Part shown: positions 19,723 to 29,875 of the stretch, in pieces
Layout of the letters: the number at the start of each line of letters is the position of its first letter
Numbering within the stretch: position 1 is the first letter of the stretch
NCBI RefSeq assembly: GCF_004115215.2
Contig: NC_041751.1
Location: 32,999,958 to 33,063,957 of the forward strand
Length of the DNA stretch: 64,000 bases
Direction of reading: 5' to 3'
Source of the DNA: Ornithorhynchus anatinus
Lineage: Eukaryota > Chordata > Mammalia > Monotremata > Ornithorhynchidae
Position numbers and translations under genes: made by a program
Notes under the pieces: generated by a model
What the model was told of the DNA's origin: nothing
What the model saw: only the letters and a program-made list of their open reading frames with translations
The model's database searches: none

Positions 19723-19898
19723 CCGTGTTACGGTCTAGAGTAGATGGGGGATGATCAGATCGCACCCACTCCCCGGTCCACACGTCCAGGAGTGAGGAAA
19801 AGCAGGGATTTTGTCCCCAGTTTCCAGATAGGGAAATCGAGGCTCGGTTCAGTGAAAGGGCTGGAATTAGAACCTCCGACTCCTAATTAGTCAATCAT

Positions 19899-20157
19899 CA
19901 GTCAGTGGTGCATATTAAGTGCCTACTCTGTGCCAGGCACTGTGCTAGGTGCTGGGATGGAGACAAGCAAATCGGGTTGGACGCAGTCCCCGTGCCGCCT
20001 GGGGCTCACACCCTCCGACCCCACTTTACAGAGGAGGTGACTGAGGCCCGGAGAAGTCAAGCCACTCGCCCGGGGTCACTCAGGAGCCGCGAGGCCGAGT
20101 CGGGATCAGAACCCATGACCTTCTGACCCCTAGGCCCGTGCACCATCCGCTGTGCCA
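19899..20157 (-). mobile_element. Mon-1 SINE, older subtype
   Basis: GGTGCATATTAAGTGCCTAC through GATCAGAACCCATGACCTTC to the head. Confidence 0.8.
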
Positions 20158-20214
20158 GTTGGCAGTCACGTTCCCCGCTCGCGAGACGCTTACGGCCTCG
20201 AGGGGTAGACGGGC

Positions 20215-20750
20215 ATTCAAATACAGTCCACCCGCTACGCTCCTCTCCTCTGCCGCCGCTCACCTCCTCACCGGGCCTCCTTCTCGCCGGTCCCGCCGTC
20301 GACCCCCGGCCCGCGTCCTCCCGCCGTCCCGGAACGCCCTCCCTCCTCACCTCCGCCGAACTCACTCTCTTCCCCCCTTCCGAGCCCTACTGAGAGCTCA
20401 CCTCCCCCGGGAGGCCTTCCCACACTGAGCTCCCCCTCTCCCTCCGCCCCTCCCCCCCATCGCCCCGACTCCCCCCCCTCCTCTCTACCCCCCTCTCCGC
20501 CCCACAGCCCTCGTGTCTATTTGTACATATTTATCATTCTATTTATTTTGTTAATAATCATACCTCTAATTCTATTTAGCTATTTTGATGCTATCGATGC
20601 CGGTCTACTTGTTTTGTCGCCTGTCTCCCCCCTCCGAGACGGCGGGTAGGGATTGTGTCTGTCCGTTGCCGAGTTGTGCTCCCCGAGCGCTTAGTCCGGT
20701 GTTCTGCACACAGTAAGCGCTCAATAAATGCGACGGTGAATGAACGAATA
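20215..20750 (+). mobile_element. L2 LINE 3' end with ORF2 C-terminus
   Basis: A plus-strand reading gives LPPFRALLRAHLPREAFPH preceded by RNALPPHLRR, the C-terminal end of the CR1/L2-type reverse transcriptase protein. The 3' UTR (TGTACATATTTATCATTCTA) and GAAT-like tail follow. Confidence 0.9.
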
Positions 20751-21617
20751 ATTTACGGAGACGGACAGAAGGGCCGTGGGCTGAGGGTGGGGTGAAAAAT
20801 ATCACGTGCTGAAAGGGGACGGATCCGAGTTCACAGATGATGCAGAGGGAGAAAGAGGAAGGGAAACAAGGACTTAGTCTGGACGAGCCAGGGATTTTAT
20901 ACCGGCGGGACGTCGGCGAGAAGGCGAGGGGAAGGAGGCGGTGTCGTAGGAGGAGAGGATCTGGGAGCCGGAGACTGGACGTATCCCGGAATAGGTCACG
21001 GGGTGGAGGGGAGGTGGAGGGAGAGGAAGCAAACGGCCCAGACCAAGAGTGGACCCCGGATCAGACCGGGCAGAAGGTTTGGGGACAGAAAGTAGAGACA
21101 GCGGTGAGGCCGACTGGAGTTTCTCCGGGTGAGATACTCGTCGGTGTGACCGGTCGCGTGTTCCCCATGGGCTGGTCGCGTGGGGCAGGGCCCCCGAGAT
21201 GCCGGCCCCTAGGGAAGCCGGCCCCGAACAGGACATAGTAGGCCTCTCGGCCCAACCTGTGGCCCGCCTCCCCCCCCCCCCCCCCGGGGGGAATCCCCCA
21301 GGAGCGGCGGGGAGTTTTTCCAGAAAGGCCCGGCCTCGCCGAGAGCCCGTCGCTTTCCGAGCGGGAGGGAAGAGGAGCCGGGACCCCCCCACGCCTCCCG
21401 GAGACCCTCCCGTGGCCGACGTCCGGGAGCTGAGGGGACGGGGGTCGTAGGACAGCAGAGACCGGCGCCCGCTCGCCCCGGTCTGACCGGTGAGTCTGGG
21501 CCGGGGAGTACACGGATGGGAAAGGGCTCACGGGGGGACGGGGAACGAGAGAAAACTCCCCCGTCTCTCGGCACTCCGTCCTCCAGATCCCCCGGGTGGG
21601 GGCCAGGAACGGGCGGG
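20751..21617. other. GC-rich gene-less stretch containing a weak OR-upstream candidate
   Basis: Unassigned DNA with a C run near 21270. About 3.4 kb upstream of the OR at 24929, positions 21180-21510 carry GGGAATCCCCCAGGAG and a donor-like CCGGTGAGTCTG at 21490. These recall the class A modules, but the rest does not align by eye. Confidence 0.3.
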
Positions 21618-21870
21618 GATTTATTAAGCGCTTGTTACGTGCTATGTACCGTGTACTAAGAACTGGGGTAGATGCAAACTTATCAGACCGGACACAGTCC
21701 CTGTCCTGCGTGGGGCTCACAGTCTTCATCCCCATTTTCCAGATGAGGAAACTGAGGCACGGAGAAGGGAGGTGACTCGCCCACCGTCGCCCAGCAGACG
21801 AGCGGCGGAGCCGGAATTAGAAGCCGGGTCCTTCTGACTCCCAGGCCCGGGATCCGTCCGCTAGCCGATG
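21618..21870 (-). mobile_element. Mon-1 SINE
   Basis: GATTTATTAAGCGCTTGTTA to TCCGTCCGCTAGCCGATGCT. Confidence 0.8.
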
Positions 21871-21889
21871 CTCCTACTCGTTGTGAGCG

Positions 21890-22750
21890 GGCACGGCCTC
21901 CTCCGGACCCCCTCTCCCTTCAAGGAGCTTACAGGGCGGGGGGGCTAGACCTTAAATGAATTACAGAGAAAGGACGGCGGAGTGGAACAGTGACGGACAC
22001 GCGTGCTCCAGGGCCGGGAGGGGACGAGTATCAAAATCCTGAAGGGTTATAGACCCGCGTGCAGAGGCGACATGGAAGAGTGGGCCAATCGTGTAGTCTG
22101 GGAAGGCTTCCCGGCAGAAGTGAGATCTGGGCAGGGATTTGAAGACGGGGACGGCGGTGGCCGTCTGTAGGATATGAAGGGGAAGGGAGGTCCGGGCCAG
22201 AGGGAGGAGGTGGGCCGGGGGTCCGCCGCGAGACCGACGGGATCGAGGTACGGTGAGTAGGTCGGTGTTCGAGGAGGGAAGGGTGTGGGAGATCAGGGAG
22301 GTGAGGCGGGAAGGGGAGAGCCGACCGAGCGCCTTAAAGCTGATAGCGAGGAGCCTCCCTCTGACGCGGAGGCCGACGGGCGGTTATCGGAGGCTTCTGA
22401 GGAGCGGGGAGACGTCGACGGGACGTTTTCGGTAAAGTGATCCGGGCGGCAGAGTGAAGTACGGACCAGAGAAGGGGGAGGCCGGAGGCGGGGAGGTCGG
22501 CGAGGAGGCCGTCGCGGTAATCAAGGGGGGATAGGAGAAGGCTCTGGACTAATGTGTTAGCCGTTTAGACGGAGAGGAACGGGGGGGGGATTCTCGGGAT
22601 TTCGGGAATTCGAGGCCGACGGGATCTGGTGACAGACTGAAGTGATGGGGAGGACGGGGGGGATGCTGGTGTCGTCTACAGTGATTGAAAGGTCTGATGG
22701 AGAACGGGGGTCGGGTGGGGAGACGAGGAGCTCTGCTTCAGACGTATTTG
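21890..22750 (-). mobile_element. L2 LINE, 3' UTR plus ORF2 part
   Basis: Antisense L2: 3' tail (GGAGCTTACAGGGCGGGGGG), then GGGAAGGCTTCCCGG, GCCTTAAAGCTGATAGCGAG, GGCAGAGTGAAGTACGGACC and TAATCAAGGGGGGATAGGAG, in the order expected of the last part of ORF2 on the minus strand. It has many differences and is an old copy. Confidence 0.75.
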
Positions 22751-22912
22751 GTTGGAGGTGTGAGTGGGATATCCAAGAAGAGATGTCCCGAGGGCCACGG
22801 TGATTGAGAAGTCTGGGGGAAGACAGGGTTTGGGAGGGAAGATGAGACGCTCTCTTTAAGGCATGTTAAATTTGAGGTGGGAGTGGGCCATCCAAATAAA
22901 GATGCCCTGGAG
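22751..22912. other. Probable further upstream L2 ORF2 sequence
   Basis: GACAGGGTTTGGGAGGGAAG also occurs near 50070 in an L2 context, so this stretch probably continues the antisense L2 at 21890-22750. Confidence 0.4.
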
Positions 22913-23128
22913 GAGTCGGAGATCACGGGTTCGAATCCCCGGCTCTGCCGCTTGTCAGCTGTGTGACTGTGGGCGAGTCACTTCACTTCTCTGGGCCTCG
23001 GTTACCTCCTCTGTAAAATGGGGATGAAGACTGTGAGCCCCACGTGGGACAACCCGATGACCCTGTGTCTCCCCCAGCGCTTAGAACAGTGCTCCGCCCA
23101 GAGTAAGCGCTTAACAAAGGCCAACGTT
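22913..23128 (+). mobile_element. Mon-1 SINE
   Basis: GATCACGGGTTCGAATCCCC to CTTAACAAAGGCCAACGTTA. The 5' end of the head is truncated. It is inserted in L2-like DNA and close to consensus. Confidence 0.9.
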
Positions 23129-23689
23129 ACAACCCGAAGGGAAGGGGAGCGTGCAGGGGCGGAGATGTAGATTCGGGAATCTTCATCTGTGCCGTGGAGG
23201 GTGAATGAAGGAGCAAGTAAGAGCGGCTTAGAAGGGAGTGAGAGATGTGGGAATCATCTGTGGAGAGACGGGAGTCGAAGCCACGAAGGCGAGCGGAAGA
23301 AAGTGGCTCAAACTGAAGCGCGAGAGACGCGGGGAAAATATCCCGGACCGGAGGAGATTTAGAGATGGGATTGGGGTGGCTGTTTACACGGGACGGCCTG
23401 GTTTAAAGTCTGTCTGTCCCGTGTCAGGTACGGACGTGTGAGAAAGCCGTCTTCTGTCCCGAGCGTCTAATTCCAGCTTCGGCCTCGCTCCGCCTCCGAT
23501 CCCGCTACTGATTTCTGCAGTTCGGGCACGGTGCCCGTATTCCAAGATCCCGGGACGGCGACCTACTGGCTTGGGAGCGAGTGACAGGAGACGATCAGCT
23601 GGCCCCCGGTGACACGTTTTAGGGGTGATTGTTGCCAAATGGCGCGTAGGGCGACCCCATGCTACCCTAGGGGCCCACCATCAGGTATG
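23129..23689. other. Gene-less stretch
   Basis: Purine-rich to 23400, with GGGAATCATCTGTGGAGAGA-type wording that looks repeat-derived but that I cannot assign. After that, single-copy-looking DNA. No gene. Confidence 0.35.
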
Positions 23690-23995
23690 TGCTCCCTCTC
23701 TGATCCCCTCTCCTGTCCCAGGAGCCCCAGCTCGCACCCTTAGACCCTTTGAAGCCCTCCTACTCACTGGGTCTCGCTCTCCTGTCTCCCACCTCCGTAC
23801 CCCGGTCTAAAATCACGTCTCCTCCGGGGAGACACCCCCCCCCCCCCCGGTTAATTTTTACTTTCCCCTGGTTTTATTCCCGAAACTACCAACTCACACT
23901 TTATGCCAATCGCACGCTTATTTACACCGAACATCCTGTAGCACACACCCTATTTCTTTAAACCCCACTCTTACGTAGTCACTTTCCTTCTTCCT
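23690..23995 (+). mobile_element. Possible old L2 3' region
   Basis: Pyrimidine-rich. AAAATCACGTCTCCTCCGGG resembles the L2 CATCTCCTCCAGGAGG segment. It contains a 14-bp C run. Confidence 0.4.
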
Positions 23996-23998
23996 CCT

Positions 23999-24280
23999 AT
24001 AATGATAATAATAATTGTTGTGTTTGTTGAGTGCTCACTACGCGCCAGAGACTGTCCTAAGTGCCGGGCTGAATACAAGCAAATGAGGTTGGCCACGTGG
24101 TCCCTGTCCCACCTGGGGCTCAGAGTCTTCACCCTCATTTTACCAATGAGGGAACGGAGGCACGGAGAAGTAAAGAGACTTGCCCAAGGCCACGGAGCAG
24201 ACAGGTGGCAGAGGCGGGATTAGAACCCATGACCTGACTCCCAAAGCCGGGCTCTCTCCATTACGCCGAGCTGCTTCTCC
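23999..24280 (-). mobile_element. Mon-1 SINE, older subtype
   Basis: ATGATAATAATAATTGTTGT to TTACGCCGAGCTGCTTCTCC. Confidence 0.85.
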
Positions 24281-24477
24281 GATATATTTTCTCTGTAATA
24301 TGTTTTAGGGTCTGTCTTCCCCACTGGACCGTCAGCTCCTAGAGAGTAAGAATCACGTCTGCTAAATCGATTAGAAACTCCCGGAGCGCTGAGCATGGTA
24401 AGTACATTCCAAGCGCTTGGTACAGTGCTCTGCACATAGTAGGCGCTCAGTAAATACTATTGAATGAATGAATGAAA
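24281..24477 (+). mobile_element. L2 3' tail
   Basis: CATTCCAAGCGCTTGGTACA then AGTAAATACTATTGAATGAA. Confidence 0.8.
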
Positions 24478-24544
24478 GTAGAATTATTGATGGGCACTTG
24501 GTTCTGAATCCTTTGGGTGTTTCAAAGCCATACCACATCTGTCC

Positions 24545-24893
24545 ATAGCTGTAATTTATTCATTTATATTAATGCTTGTCTCCCGCTCTAGGCTGTAAAG
24601 CTCGCCGTGGGCAGGAATTGGATCTGTCAACTCTGTTGCACTGGACTCTCCCAAGTGCTTAGGACAGCGTTTCTCGCCCAGTAAGCCCACTAAATACCTT
24701 TGATTGACGGGCTAATTTCTCTAGGTTGAAGGTTCGCTGTGGACACGTCCCCCGTGTCCACCAGTTCTGCCGTACTGTTCTCCCCCAAGCGCTCAATGCG
24801 GTGCTCTGCATATAGTCAGTGCTCAGTCTAACGGCGGAGCCAGACATTAACGTGAATAAATAAACTCTGGCTATGGACATAAATGCTCACAGG
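24545..24893. mobile_element. L2 tails: two sense, one antisense
   Basis: Sense tails 24545-24712 and about 24758-24830 are followed by an antisense scrap (AACGTGAATAAATAAACTCT) that ends just before the OR acceptor site. Confidence 0.65.
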
Positions 24894-24903
24894 CGATCTC
24901 CAC

Positions 24904-24905
24904 AG
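24904..24905 (+). other. Putative 3' splice acceptor of the OR coding exon
   Basis: GCGATCTCCACAG is followed by GTGATC, 23 nt before the ATG at 24929. Confidence 0.5.
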
Positions 24906-24928
24906 GTGATCTCGGCAATCCCCCGGAA

Positions 24929-25885
24929 ATGGTCAACGCCACCAAGGTGACGGGATTCCTGCTGCTGGGATCCTCGGAGATCCGGGAGCCGCGGCCGGTC
25001 CAGGCCGCGCCGTTCCTCCCGGTCTACCCGGCGGCCCCGACGGGGAACCTCCTCGTCGTCGCCGTCACCGTCCTCGACCGGCGCCTCCGCGCCCCCATGT
25101 ACTTCTTCCTGGGGAACCTGTCCCTCATCGACCTCTGCTACGTCTCCGTCACCGTCCCCAAATCCATCCACGACTCCCCGACCGACCGCAGAGAAATCTC
25201 CTTCCTGGGCTGTGCCGCCCAGGTCTTCTCGGTGGTCCTCTTCGGCGGTTCCGAGGTGTTCCTCCTCACGGCCATGTCCTACGACCGCTACGCCGCCATC
25301 TGCCTCCCCCTGCGCTACGAGGTCGTCATGGACCGAGGGGCCTGTGGGAAGCTGGCCGCCGCCTCTCGGCTCTTCGGAGGGCTGTTTGCAGTGATGTCCT
25401 CCTCCGGGACGTTCTCCCTTCCCTTCTGCGGGTCCTTCCTGATCCCACAGTTCTTCTGCGATATCGTCTCCGTGGTCCGGCTCTCCTGCTCCGAAACGCA
25501 CCTCGTCATCGATGCGGTCGTAGTCACCGGGACCCTTTTGGGCGTCCTCTGCTTCGTCTCCATCGCCGTCTCGTACGCGCGCGTCTTCCGGGCCGTGCTG
25601 AGGATGCCGGCCGCCGAGGGCCGGGCCCGAGCCCTCTCCACCTGCCTGCCCCGCCTCGCCGTCACGACCGTGTTTTTCACCACGGCTGCCTTCGGTAGCT
25701 TACATCCACCTTCGGACTCCTCCTCAGTGCCCGACCTGCTGGTGTCCGTGTTCTACTCTGTGGTTCCCCCCGCCCTCAACCCCCTCGTCTACAGCCTGAG
25801 GAACCGCGACGTGAAGATGGCGATGGGGAGGGTCCTGGTTGGGAGTCTTTTCTCCAGAGGTAGACAATTTCACTTCACGTTCTGA
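24929..25885 (+). CDS. Olfactory receptor, OR14-like
   Basis: Intact 318-residue odorant GPCR. An N-glycosylation sequon lies at Asn3 (NAT). GN in TM1 is at 39-40, PMYFFLGNLSLIDLC at 56-70, and the conserved TM3 cysteine at 95. MSYDRYAAIC (115-124) holds the DRY box at 119-121. Second-loop cysteines are at 167, 177 and 187, RMPAAEGRARALSTCLPRL spans TM6 entry (225-243), and NPLVY is at 284-288. The start is the first ATG after the acceptor-like site and agrees with the paralogues. It differs from them in TM4 (RLFGGLFAVMSSSG) and the second loop (SFLIPQFFCDIV), so its ligand range may differ. Coding sequence is strongly GC-biased at third positions. This is the leftmost of the five rightward ORs. 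I see nothing that would stop it working. Confidence 0.93.
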   Translation: MVNATKVTGFLLLGSSEIREPRPVQAAPFLPVYPAAPTGNLLVVAVTVLDRRLRAPMYFFLGNLSLIDLCYVSVTVPKSIHDSPTDRREISFLGCAAQVFSVVLFGGSEVFLLTAMSYDRYAAICLPLRYEVVMDRGACGKLAAASRLFGGLFAVMSSSGTFSLPFCGSFLIPQFFCDIVSVVRLSCSETHLVIDAVVVTGTLLGVLCFVSIAVSYARVFRAVLRMPAAEGRARALSTCLPRLAVTTVFFTTAAFGSLHPPSDSSSVPDLLVSVFYSVVPPALNPLVYSLRNRDVKMAMGRVLVGSLFSRGRQFHFTF

Positions 25886-26107
25886 CTCCGTGATTTCTCT
25901 CCCCCAGGACTCTGGACAGACTTGAGCGGCCTGCAGGGATCTGAGATATTTGTCGTTAGAGACTTTTCCGGCCTTCCCGCTGCCTATGATCGACGGCTTT
26001 GACTAGTTTGGTAGAAGAGTTTCTATCCGGCTGCCCCTGACGGTATTTATATCTAGTTCCCATGCCCGAGGACGGGTCCCTGCACTTGGATTCTTCCCCT
26101 TTACTCA
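25886..26107. other. 3' flank of the OR
   Basis: Unassigned DNA. No AATAAA is seen close to the stop codon. Confidence 0.4.
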
Positions 26108-26410
26108 CCAGCAGCAGAGTGGAGAGCACGGGCCTGGGAGTCAGGAAGACCCGGGTTCTAATCCTGATTGTGCCACTTGTCTGCTGTGTGACCTTGGGCA
26201 AGTCACTTCACTTCTCTGGGCCTCAGTTCCCCCATTTGTAAAATGGGGATTAATACCGTGGGCCCCGTATGGGACATGGACTGTGTCCGACCCGATCACC
26301 TTGTATCTACCCCAGTGGTGAATACAGTGCCTGTGTGCTTTTCATTCATTCATTCAATGGTATTTATTGAGCGCTTAACAAATATCATTAAGTGCTTAAT
26401 AAATACCATT
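26108..26410 (+). mobile_element. Mon-1 SINE with an antisense L2 tail near its 3' end
   Basis: The older-subtype SINE runs to TGCCTGTGTGCT. An L2 tail (CATTCATTCATTCAATGGTA) occupies about 26342-26372. After it the SINE tail continues with ACAAATATCATTAAGTGC. Confidence 0.75.
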
Positions 26411-26899
26411 AAAGAAAATTGAAGAGGTAGCTGCGGAAAGGTGGTTTAGACTTAATTGTCATCCTCAAATCTGCCCCAGAAACTGGGAGCAGGGGTACAG
26501 GTGGACTTTTTCCAGCCACTGAATTCTCCCACTTGTCACTCAGTAAACAACACCACTGTGATTTCTCTTGCTACTATTATTATTTATGGTAAAATATATT
26601 TCAATAATCAAGTATTCAATCAATCTGTAGTACAACAGAAGGCCAAGGTCCATCCTTTGCACCCAAGGAGCTTATACTTTTCAGAAACGTTACAGGTGCC
26701 CGGGACACACCGCCGTCAGTATCAAAACTGGAATGAGATCTTGAGGTCCTCTTCTTTTTTCTTTGTTTCTGCCAAGTCAGTCGGAATATCGGATTCAGCC
26801 GTGACTAACCAGACGGACTAGGGCGCCTGGTCTCCCTACCGCGCTATATCTCCATTCCCCTGAGTTGAAACAGAAAGCTATTATCGGTCACGGAAAGAG
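26411..26899. other. Duplicated single-copy flank, copy 1
   Basis: AAGTATTCAATCAATCTGTA, ACAACAGAAGGCCAAGG and CCAAGGAGCTTATACTTTTC recur in diverged form at 33390-33470, placing this in a segment duplicated with its downstream module and OR. Confidence 0.6.
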
Positions 26900-27290
26900 A
26901 ATGATGAGTCCGTCGAGGTTGTTCTAGGAAGGAGTCCCCGAGGGGGAACCACGTGGGACTGGGCACTTATTTAGGTCGGCTATTCCCGGACGGTCATTCG
27001 TCTCAGAGGAGCCCTGTCGTCCCAGGGGGACTCCTCCAGGAAATAATCCCGCCGTCGTCCGAGGGGACGGCGCAGCCGGCCGCGGAGCGGCGAGGGGGAG
27101 GGAGGATCCCGACAGCTCCCACCCCCTACCCAGATCTTCCTGTCACCCCCACCGGCCTCCAGGACCGACGAGATGGAGTGAGCCTCTCTCTCAGCCGAGC
27201 TCGGTGCTCCCCAGCCCAGGACGGGCCCGGTCACTCCGGAGAGGAGCGGGGGAAAGGTGAGGGGCAGAATAAGAGGATCAAAATTAGAAT
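26900..27290 (+). promoter_or_regulatory. OR-upstream module class A, copy 1 (putative promoter and 5' exon)
   Basis: GC-rich segment shared with 33850-34290 and 38325-38730. Shared marks in order: TTCTAGGAAGGAGTC (from about 26921), a TATA-like TTATTTAGG at 26967, GACGGCGCAGCC, CCCAGATCTTCCTGTCACCC, GAGATGGAGTGAGCCTCTCT and a splice-donor-like AAAGGTGAGGGGCAG with GT at 27257-27258. TCCCAGGGGGA at about 27016 is one base from the EBF/Olf-1 consensus TCCCNNGGGA known from OR promoters. Copies differ by indels that are not multiples of three, so it is not coding. It lies 3.3 kb before the OR at 30567. Confidence 0.6.
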
Positions 27291-27411
27291 TTCTCCCGTT
27301 CTTTCACGTTACTCCGCTGAGGAGAGATGAACCATTCCAGCTAGTACCCCTTCCAGGGCCAGATGAGGGGGTTTGGGATCTTTGTGAGCGAGGGGAACTC
27401 AGCCACCAATC

Positions 27412-27590
27412 AGTTGTCAGTGGAAAGAGCCAGGTTCTGGGACTCAGGAGACCCCCATCCCTGCCGCTGGCCTGCCGGGTGACCTCGGGAAAGCCGCTTA
27501 TTCTCTCTGTGTTCCAGTTTCCTTATCTGCTAAGTGCTTAGTACAGTGCCTAGCACCCGGTAAGTGCTCACCCGATATCCTCGATCGATC
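27412..27590 (+). mobile_element. Mon-1 SINE with internal deletion
   Basis: GTCAGTGGAAAGAGCCAGG jumps from TTATCTGCTAAG straight to the tail GTACAGTGCCTAGCACC. Confidence 0.7.
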
Positions 27591-27619
27591 CATCACTCAA
27601 GCCTCGTAGCTTTCGGCAA

Positions 27620-27901
27620 GCATCGTGGCCAAGTGGACAGAGCGCGGGCCCGGGAGTCAGAAGGACCTGGCTTCTAATCTCGGCTCTGCCGCGCGTGTCT
27701 GCCGTGTGACCCCGGGCGAGTCACTTCACTCCTCGGAGCCTCAGTTACCTCATCTGTAAAATGGGGATCGAGAGCGTGAGCTCCATATGGGACAGGGACT
27801 GCGTCCAACCCGATAAACTTGCATAAGCCCCGGGGTTTAGATCAGTGCCTGGCCCATAGTAAGTGCTTAACAAGTACCGTAAATATTATCGTTATTACTA
27901 T
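27620..27901 (+). mobile_element. Mon-1 SINE, older subtype
   Basis: CATCGTGGCCAAGTGGACAG to ATTATCGTTATTACTA, with the long GGGACTGCGTCCAACCCGAT segment. Confidence 0.88.
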
Positions 27902-27989
27902 TCCCTGTGTCTTCACTCATAAACTCCCCGGAACCCTAGTTACTTTCATACACTTTGGGCAGAGATCCAACGATCCATTTTACTGTCAG

Positions 27990-28242
27990 CTCCTCGAAGG
28001 CAAGGATATCATTTTTGCTCTCCCTCTCTCTTAGACCGTAAGCCTCAGGCGGACCAGAGACCGTGTCCACCGTACCTATCCCAGCGCTCGCCATACAGTA
28101 GGAGCAAAATGGAGATTCAACATCAGTCCTCCCTCATCCTGAGACTGGGGACCCTAAAAGGGACCTGTTTATCTTGTTATCCACCCCAGTACTTGGCATA
28201 ATGCTTGACACCTAGTACTCGCTTAACAAATACCACGGTTAA
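27990..28242 (+). mobile_element. L2 tail and Mon-1 3' fragments
   Basis: L2-like CAGCTCCTCGAAGGCAAGGA (27990-28105), then a SINE end at 28137-28242 closing AACAAATACCACGGTTA. Confidence 0.6.
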
Positions 28243-28245
28243 TTA

Positions 28246-28372
28246 TTACATTATCTACATGATACATTAATATATATTCTTATTATAGTGTTCATAACTT
28301 AGATATGGATAGATAACATTACATTATCTATATGATGCATTAATATTTGCATTCTTATTACAGTGCTTATAG
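28246..28372. repeat. AT-rich tandem duplication (73-bp period)
   Basis: ATTACATTATCTACATGATA (28246) recurs as ATTACATTATCTATATGATG (about 28319), with a matching continuation to about 28297 and 28372. Confidence 0.75.
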
Positions 28373-28446
28373 CTATCTTACTGATAAAGTAAGGAAAAGG
28401 GGCAGGTTTGAGCATAGGGTGAGGGATAGAAATAAGTCAAACTGAT

Positions 28447-28788
28447 CTCTAGACTGAGAGATCACTGTGGGTAGGGCAAACGTCTACCAGTTCTGTTACA
28501 TCATCCTCTCCCAAGTGCTTAGTACAGTGCTCTGCACACAGTAAGCACTCGATAAATACCATCGAACGATTGAATGTGGGCAGGGAACGTGTCTACCAAC
28601 TCGGATGGATTCTCCCAGCCACTCGGTTCAGTGTTCTGCACACAGTAAGCCCTCAGTAAATACCACTGATTGATTAATTGTTTGATTGTGGGCAGGGAAG
28701 TTGTCTGCCAATCATGTTGCATTGTACTCTCCCAAGTGCTTAGTACAGTGTTCTGCACTGTAAACGCTCCATAGTTATCGCTGAGGGA
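28447..28788 (+). mobile_element. Three L2 tails in head-to-tail tandem
   Basis: Units at 28447-28573, 28574-28685 and 28686-28788 each start near TGTGGGCAGGG and end in a GATTGA-like motif after AATACCA. Confidence 0.85.
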
Positions 28789-28914
28789 TTAGGGTTGTCT
28801 TCTGGTTTGAGACGGGTTTAGGGATCAGGAAGAAGTCACGGTTAAGTGTTGGCCTAGGGGAAGCACAAGACCGGTCGTGACACGCTCCCTGCCCACAGAG
28901 AGCTCGGACTCCGA

Positions 28915-29090
28915 TCAATCCATCGAGCGATGGTATTTATCGAGCGCTGACTGGGTGCAGAGCACCGTCCTAAGCGCTTGGGAGAATGCCACGGAGCAGA
29001 ACTGGTAGGCACGTTCCCTGCTCGCAAGCTTACAGTCAGAAAGGGGGAGACAGACTTAATAAAAATAAAGGAAAGGGGAGATAGACATAG
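28915..29090 (-). mobile_element. L2 3' tail
   Basis: AATCCATCGAGCGATGGTAT to GACAGACTTAATAAAAATAA. A shorter scrap precedes it at 28870-28908. Confidence 0.8.
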
Positions 29091-29284
29091 AAGCATTTAC
29101 AGCACAGCAAACCAGAGAGTTGGCCGTGTAATGGCGTAAAACAACATACATGGCAAGGAGTCGGTTCATGATGGGTGGAGATGGACGATGGATTTGTCCG
29201 CCTGAGAGGTAACTGGTAAAAGCTCGTTGGAGGAGACGGGCTTTTGGGCGGGAGTCGGAAGGTGGAGGGACTGTGGTCTGTCAG
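29091..29284. other. Probable continuation of an antisense L2
   Basis: Purine-rich DNA between the L2 tail and the SINE. GCTCGTTGGAGGAGACGGGC resembles the antisense L2 segment CTTGGAGGAGATGGGC. Confidence 0.4.
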
Positions 29285-29535
29285 GAGGAGCAGCGTGGTG
29301 GAGTGGATAAACCACAGGTCGGGGAGTCGGAAGGTCACGGGTCCTACTCCCGGCTCTGCTACTTGTCCGCTGTGTGACCTTGGGCGAGTCGCTTCACTTC
29401 TCTGGGCCTCAGTTCCCTCACCTGGAGGTTGAGACTGTGAGCCCCGCGTGGGACCGACCCGATTTGCCCGTACCCGCCCCGGCGCTCCGTACAGCGACTC
29501 GCACATAGTAAGCGCTTGGCGCATACCGTGATTAT
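29285..29535 (+). mobile_element. Mon-1 SINE
   Basis: AGCAGCGTGGTGGAGTGGAT to GCATACCGTGATTATCG. Full length. Confidence 0.88.
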
Positions 29536-29696
29536 CGTTTGAAGGGGAGGGAGTTCTAACCCGGGGGAACGGCCCGAGAGAGGGGAGAGACGCGGGAGTA
29601 ATGAGGGTGAGGCGGAGCTGGAGGATTGGCCAGGGATGAACTAAAAGAATATGTTGGGGAATAGAAGGTGAGACGAATAGATATGAAAGTGGTTTA

Positions 29697-29821
29697 GACT
29701 GTGAGCCCGTCATCGGGCAGGGGTGGTCTCTATCTGTTGCCCGATTCTACGTTCCAAGCGCTTGGTACAGTGCTCTGCACACAGTAAGTGCTCAATATAT
29801 ACTACTGAATGATTGAAAGGT
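29697..29821 (+). mobile_element. L2 3' tail
   Basis: AGACTGTGAGCCCGTCATCG to ATACTACTGAATGATTGA. Confidence 0.85.
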
Positions 29822-29875
29822 AAAGGAGCTATTGAATAGGTTTAAAGGAATAGGAAGGGATTTAACTAGTTCACG

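Noticed and set aside
24887-25501. Antisense open frames across each OR gene (for example 204 codons here, 110-140 elsewhere)
   Set aside because: They mirror the GC-rich OR coding sequence and recur at the same place opposite every OR. They are compositional shadows.
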